The translations under genes were made by a program, and so were the position numbers. A DNA stretch of 64,000 nucleotides, taken from positions 806,001-870,000 of the forward strand of contig BMTG01000001.1 of the NCBI GenBank assembly GCA_014649555.1, in the 5' to 3' direction. The notes below the pieces were generated by a model, which did no database searches, was not told where the DNA came from, and worked only from the letters and a program-made list of their open reading frames with translations. Shown piece by piece: positions 61,413 to 64,000 of this stretch; position 1 is the stretch's first letter, and every line of letters starts with the position of its first letter. Source of the DNA: Streptomyces globisporus. GTDB lineage: Bacteria > Actinomycetota > Actinomycetes > Streptomycetales > Streptomycetaceae.

Positions 61413-63167
61413 ATGCAGATCCACAAGTACGACACCGTCATCGTCGGCGCCGGCGGCGCCGGCATGCGCGCGGCCATCGAGTCGACCAAGCGCAGCCGTA
61501 CCGCCGTGCTGACGAAGCTCTACCCCACCCGCTCCCACACGGGCGCCGCGCAGGGCGGCATGGCCGCCGCGCTCGCCAACGTGGAGGAGGACAACTGGGA
61601 GTGGCACACCTTCGACACGATCAAGGGCGGCGACTACCTGGTCGACCAGGACGCCGCCGAGATCCTCGCGAAGGAGGCCATCGACGCCGTCCTCGACCTG
61701 GAGAAGATGGGCCTGCCGTTCGGCCGCACGCCCGAGGGCAGGATCGACCAGCGCCGCTTCGGTGGTCACACCCGTAGCCACGGCGAGGCCCCGGTCCGTC
61801 GGGCCTGCTACTCGGGCGACCGCACCGGCCACATGATCCTCCAGACGCTGTACCAGAACTGCGTCAAGGAGGGCGTGGAGTTCTTCAACGAGTTCTACGT
61901 CCTGGACCAGCTGATCACCGAGGTCGACGGGGTCAAGAAGTCCGCCGGCGTCGTCGCGTACGAGCTGGCGACCGGCGAGATCCACGTCTTCCAGGCGAAG
62001 TCGGTCATCTACGCCTCCGGCGGCACCGGCAAGTTCTTCAAGGTGACGTCGAACGCGCACACCCTGACCGGTGACGGCCAGGCCGCCTGCTACCGGCGCG
62101 GTCTGCCGCTGGAGGACATGGAGTTCTTCCAGTTCCACCCGACGGGCATCTGGCGCATGGGCATCCTGCTGACGGAGGGCGCCCGTGGTGAGGGCGGCAT
62201 CCTCCGCAACAAGGACGGCGAGCGCTTCATGGAGAAGTACGCGCCGGTCATGAAGGACCTCGCGTCCCGTGACGTCGTCTCGCGCTCCATCTACACGGAG
62301 ATCCGTGAGGGCCGCGGCTGCGGTCCCGCCGGTGACCACGTGTACCTGGACCTGACGCACCTGCCGCCGGAGCAGCTGGACGCCAAGCTCCCGGACATCA
62401 CGGAGTTCGCGCGGACGTACCTCGGCATCGAGCCCTACACGGACCCGATCCCGATCCAGCCGACCGCGCACTACGCCATGGGCGGCATCCCGACCAACGT
62501 CGAGGGCGAGGTGCTGGCCGACAACACCACCGTCGTCCCGGGCCTGTACGCCGCCGGCGAGGTCGCCTGTGTCTCCGTGCACGGCGCCAACCGCCTGGGC
62601 ACCAACTCGCTGCTCGACATCAACGTCTTCGGCAAGCGCTCCGGCATCGCGGCCGCCGAGTACTCCGTGAAGAACGACTTCGTCGAGCTTCCCGAGAACC
62701 CGGCCCAGCTGGTCCAGGACCAGGTCGAGCGGCTGCGCAACTCGACGGGCACGGAGCGGGTCGCCGAGCTGCGCACGGAGCTCCAGGAGTGCATGGACGC
62801 CAACGTGATGGTGTTCCGCACCGAGCAGACCATCAAGACGGCGGTCGCCAAGATCGCCGAGCTGCGCGAGCGCTACCTGAACGTGTCCGTCCAGGACAAG
62901 GGCAAGCGGTTCAACACCGACCTGCTGGAGGCCATCGAGCTGGGCAACCTGCTCGACCTGGCCGAGGTCATGGCGGTCTCCGCGCTCGCCCGCAAGGAGT
63001 CCCGCGGCGGTCACTACCGCGAGGACTACCCCAACCGCGACGACGTCAACTTCATGCGCCACACCATGGCGTACCGCGAGGTGGCCGCCGACGGCGTCGA
63101 GTCGATCCGGCTCGACTACAAGCCGGTCGTGACGACCCGCTACCAGCCGATGGAGCGTAAGTACTGA
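61413..63167 (+). CDS. sdhA: Succinate dehydrogenase flavoprotein subunit
   Basis: This is the 584-residue FAD-linked catalytic subunit of complex II. FAD motif TVIVGAGGAGMRAAIE, the covalent-FAD His region TRSHTGAAQGGMAAAL, the substrate-site FGGHTRSHGEAPVRRAC, FFQFHPTG, and HGANRLGTNSLLD are intact. ATG 61413 behind GAGGAAA. It overlaps sdhB by one base. Confidence 0.98.
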   Translation: MQIHKYDTVIVGAGGAGMRAAIESTKRSRTAVLTKLYPTRSHTGAAQGGMAAALANVEEDNWEWHTFDTIKGGDYLVDQDAAEILAKEAIDAVLDLEKMGLPFGRTPEGRIDQRRFGGHTRSHGEAPVRRACYSGDRTGHMILQTLYQNCVKEGVEFFNEFYVLDQLITEVDGVKKSAGVVAYELATGEIHVFQAKSVIYASGGTGKFFKVTSNAHTLTGDGQAACYRRGLPLEDMEFFQFHPTGIWRMGILLTEGARGEGGILRNKDGERFMEKYAPVMKDLASRDVVSRSIYTEIREGRGCGPAGDHVYLDLTHLPPEQLDAKLPDITEFARTYLGIEPYTDPIPIQPTAHYAMGGIPTNVEGEVLADNTTVVPGLYAAGEVACVSVHGANRLGTNSLLDINVFGKRSGIAAAEYSVKNDFVELPENPAQLVQDQVERLRNSTGTERVAELRTELQECMDANVMVFRTEQTIKTAVAKIAELRERYLNVSVQDKGKRFNTDLLEAIELGNLLDLAEVMAVSALARKESRGGHYREDYPNRDDVNFMRHTMAYREVAADGVESIRLDYKPVVTTRYQPMERKY

Positions 63168-63934
63168 TGGCTACCCCGACCCTGGACAAGACCGACAACG
63201 CCGAGGCCGGCTTCGCCGACTCGCCGTTCATCACAGCCACGTTCCGGATCCGCCGCTTCAACCCCGAGGTGTCGGACGAGGTCCAGTGGCAGGACTTCCA
63301 GATCGAGATCGACCCGAAGGAGCGTGTCCTCGACGCCCTTCACAAGATCAAGTGGGAGCTCGACGGAACCCTGACGTTCCGCCGTTCCTGCGCCCACGGC
63401 ATCTGTGGTTCCGACGCGATGCGGATCAACGGCAAGAACAGGCTCGCCTGCAAGACGCTGATCAAGGACATCAACCCGGACAAGCCGATCACGGTGGAGG
63501 CCATCAAGGGCCTCACGGTCCTCAAGGACCTCGTGGTCGACATGGACCCGTTCTTCCAGGCGTACCACGACGTCATGCCCTTCCTCATCACCAAGGGGAA
63601 CGAGCCGACCCGCGAGCGTCTGCAGTCCCCCGAGGACCGCGAGCGGTTCGACGACACCACCAAGTGCATCCTGTGCGCCGCGTGCACGTCCTCGTGCCCG
63701 GTGTTCTGGAACGACGGCCAGTACTTCGGCCCGGCGGCGATCGTCAACGCGCACCGCTTCATCTTCGACTCGCGCGACGAGGCCGGCGAGCAGCGCCTGG
63801 AGATCCTCAACGACCGTGACGGCGTGTGGCGTTGCCGCACCACGTTCAACTGCACGGACGCCTGCCCGCGTGGCATCGAGGTCACCAAGGCGATCCAGGA
63901 GGTGAAGCGCGCGCTCATCACGCGTCGCTTCTGA
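63167..63934 (+). CDS. sdhB: Succinate dehydrogenase iron-sulfur subunit
   Basis: This 255-residue subunit starts at an ATG sharing a base with the sdhA stop (TGATG). Cluster ligands: 2Fe-2S CAHGICGSDAM and C in RLACK; 4Fe-4S and 3Fe-4S CILCAACTSSCPVF and CTDACPRG. It carries electrons from FAD to quinone. Complete. The 66 bases after its stop are GC-rich and may hold a terminator cut by the window edge. Confidence 0.98.
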   Translation: MATPTLDKTDNAEAGFADSPFITATFRIRRFNPEVSDEVQWQDFQIEIDPKERVLDALHKIKWELDGTLTFRRSCAHGICGSDAMRINGKNRLACKTLIKDINPDKPITVEAIKGLTVLKDLVVDMDPFFQAYHDVMPFLITKGNEPTRERLQSPEDRERFDDTTKCILCAACTSSCPVFWNDGQYFGPAAIVNAHRFIFDSRDEAGEQRLEILNDRDGVWRCRTTFNCTDACPRGIEVTKAIQEVKRALITRRF

Positions 63935-64000
63935 CCTTCCCGTAACTCCTGTTACGCCGACGGGCCCCGTCCCCGCAGCCTCACCGCTGCCGGGGGCGGG

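Overview
The window is high-GC actinobacterial chromosome, almost certainly Streptomyces. GTG and TTG starts, 4-bp stop/start overlaps, purine-rich ribosome sites and long meaningless antisense reading frames are all typical. Many genes are recognisable Streptomyces core loci: sigQ-afsQ1-afsQ2, a nucleoside salvage block and sdhCDAB. No tRNA, rRNA, CRISPR array, insertion sequence or phage gene was seen.

Layout. 1-1.8 kb: end of a secretion-type (WXG100-like) gene pair. 2.1-7 kb: ECF sigma factor SigQ, divergent from the AfsQ1/AfsQ2 two-component system with its downstream lipoprotein, then VanZ-like, PspC-like and small secreted proteins. 7.4-19.5 kb: adenosine deaminase, a serine-less alpha/beta hydrolase, a LysR/MFS pair, an L,D-transpeptidase, a SigG-like sigma factor, a STAS protein, a large secreted subtilisin and a Uma2 protein. 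19.5-28.2 kb: nucleoside uptake and salvage (Bmp lipoprotein, ABC ATPase, two permeases, cytidine deaminase, thymidine phosphorylase) and an M20 amidohydrolase. 28.4-43 kb: an eleven-gene surface glycopolymer island built round a NeuB-type nonulosonate synthase and a NeuA-phosphatase fusion. It carries GT2 transferases, three polysialyltransferase-like proteins, a candidate GT29-like sialyltransferase, a pyruvyl transferase and an acyltransferase. It fits a Kdn-containing (teichulosonic acid-type) wall polymer. 43-48 kb: a MarR regulator behind a SoxR/MerR-type promoter, a LysE/LeuE exporter, a second L,D-transpeptidase, and a sigma factor overlapping a membrane partner. 48-53 kb: kdpFABC preceded by an extra 27-residue peptide gene. 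53-60 kb: a PLP decarboxylase, a truncated universal stress protein, hypothetical proteins, a GH20 hexosaminidase and an OHCU decarboxylase. 60.5-64 kb: succinate dehydrogenase sdhCDAB.

Regulatory themes visible in the DNA: an exact AfsQ1 direct repeat between sigQ and afsQ1; one CTACGCGCGTAG-type palindrome, variably conserved, in front of add, deoA, the ABC ATPase and bmp, which suggests one nucleoside regulon; a SoxR-like dyad inside a 19-bp promoter spacer before the MarR gene; and helically phased TTGACG repeats before kdp. Strong inverted repeats close most transcription units.
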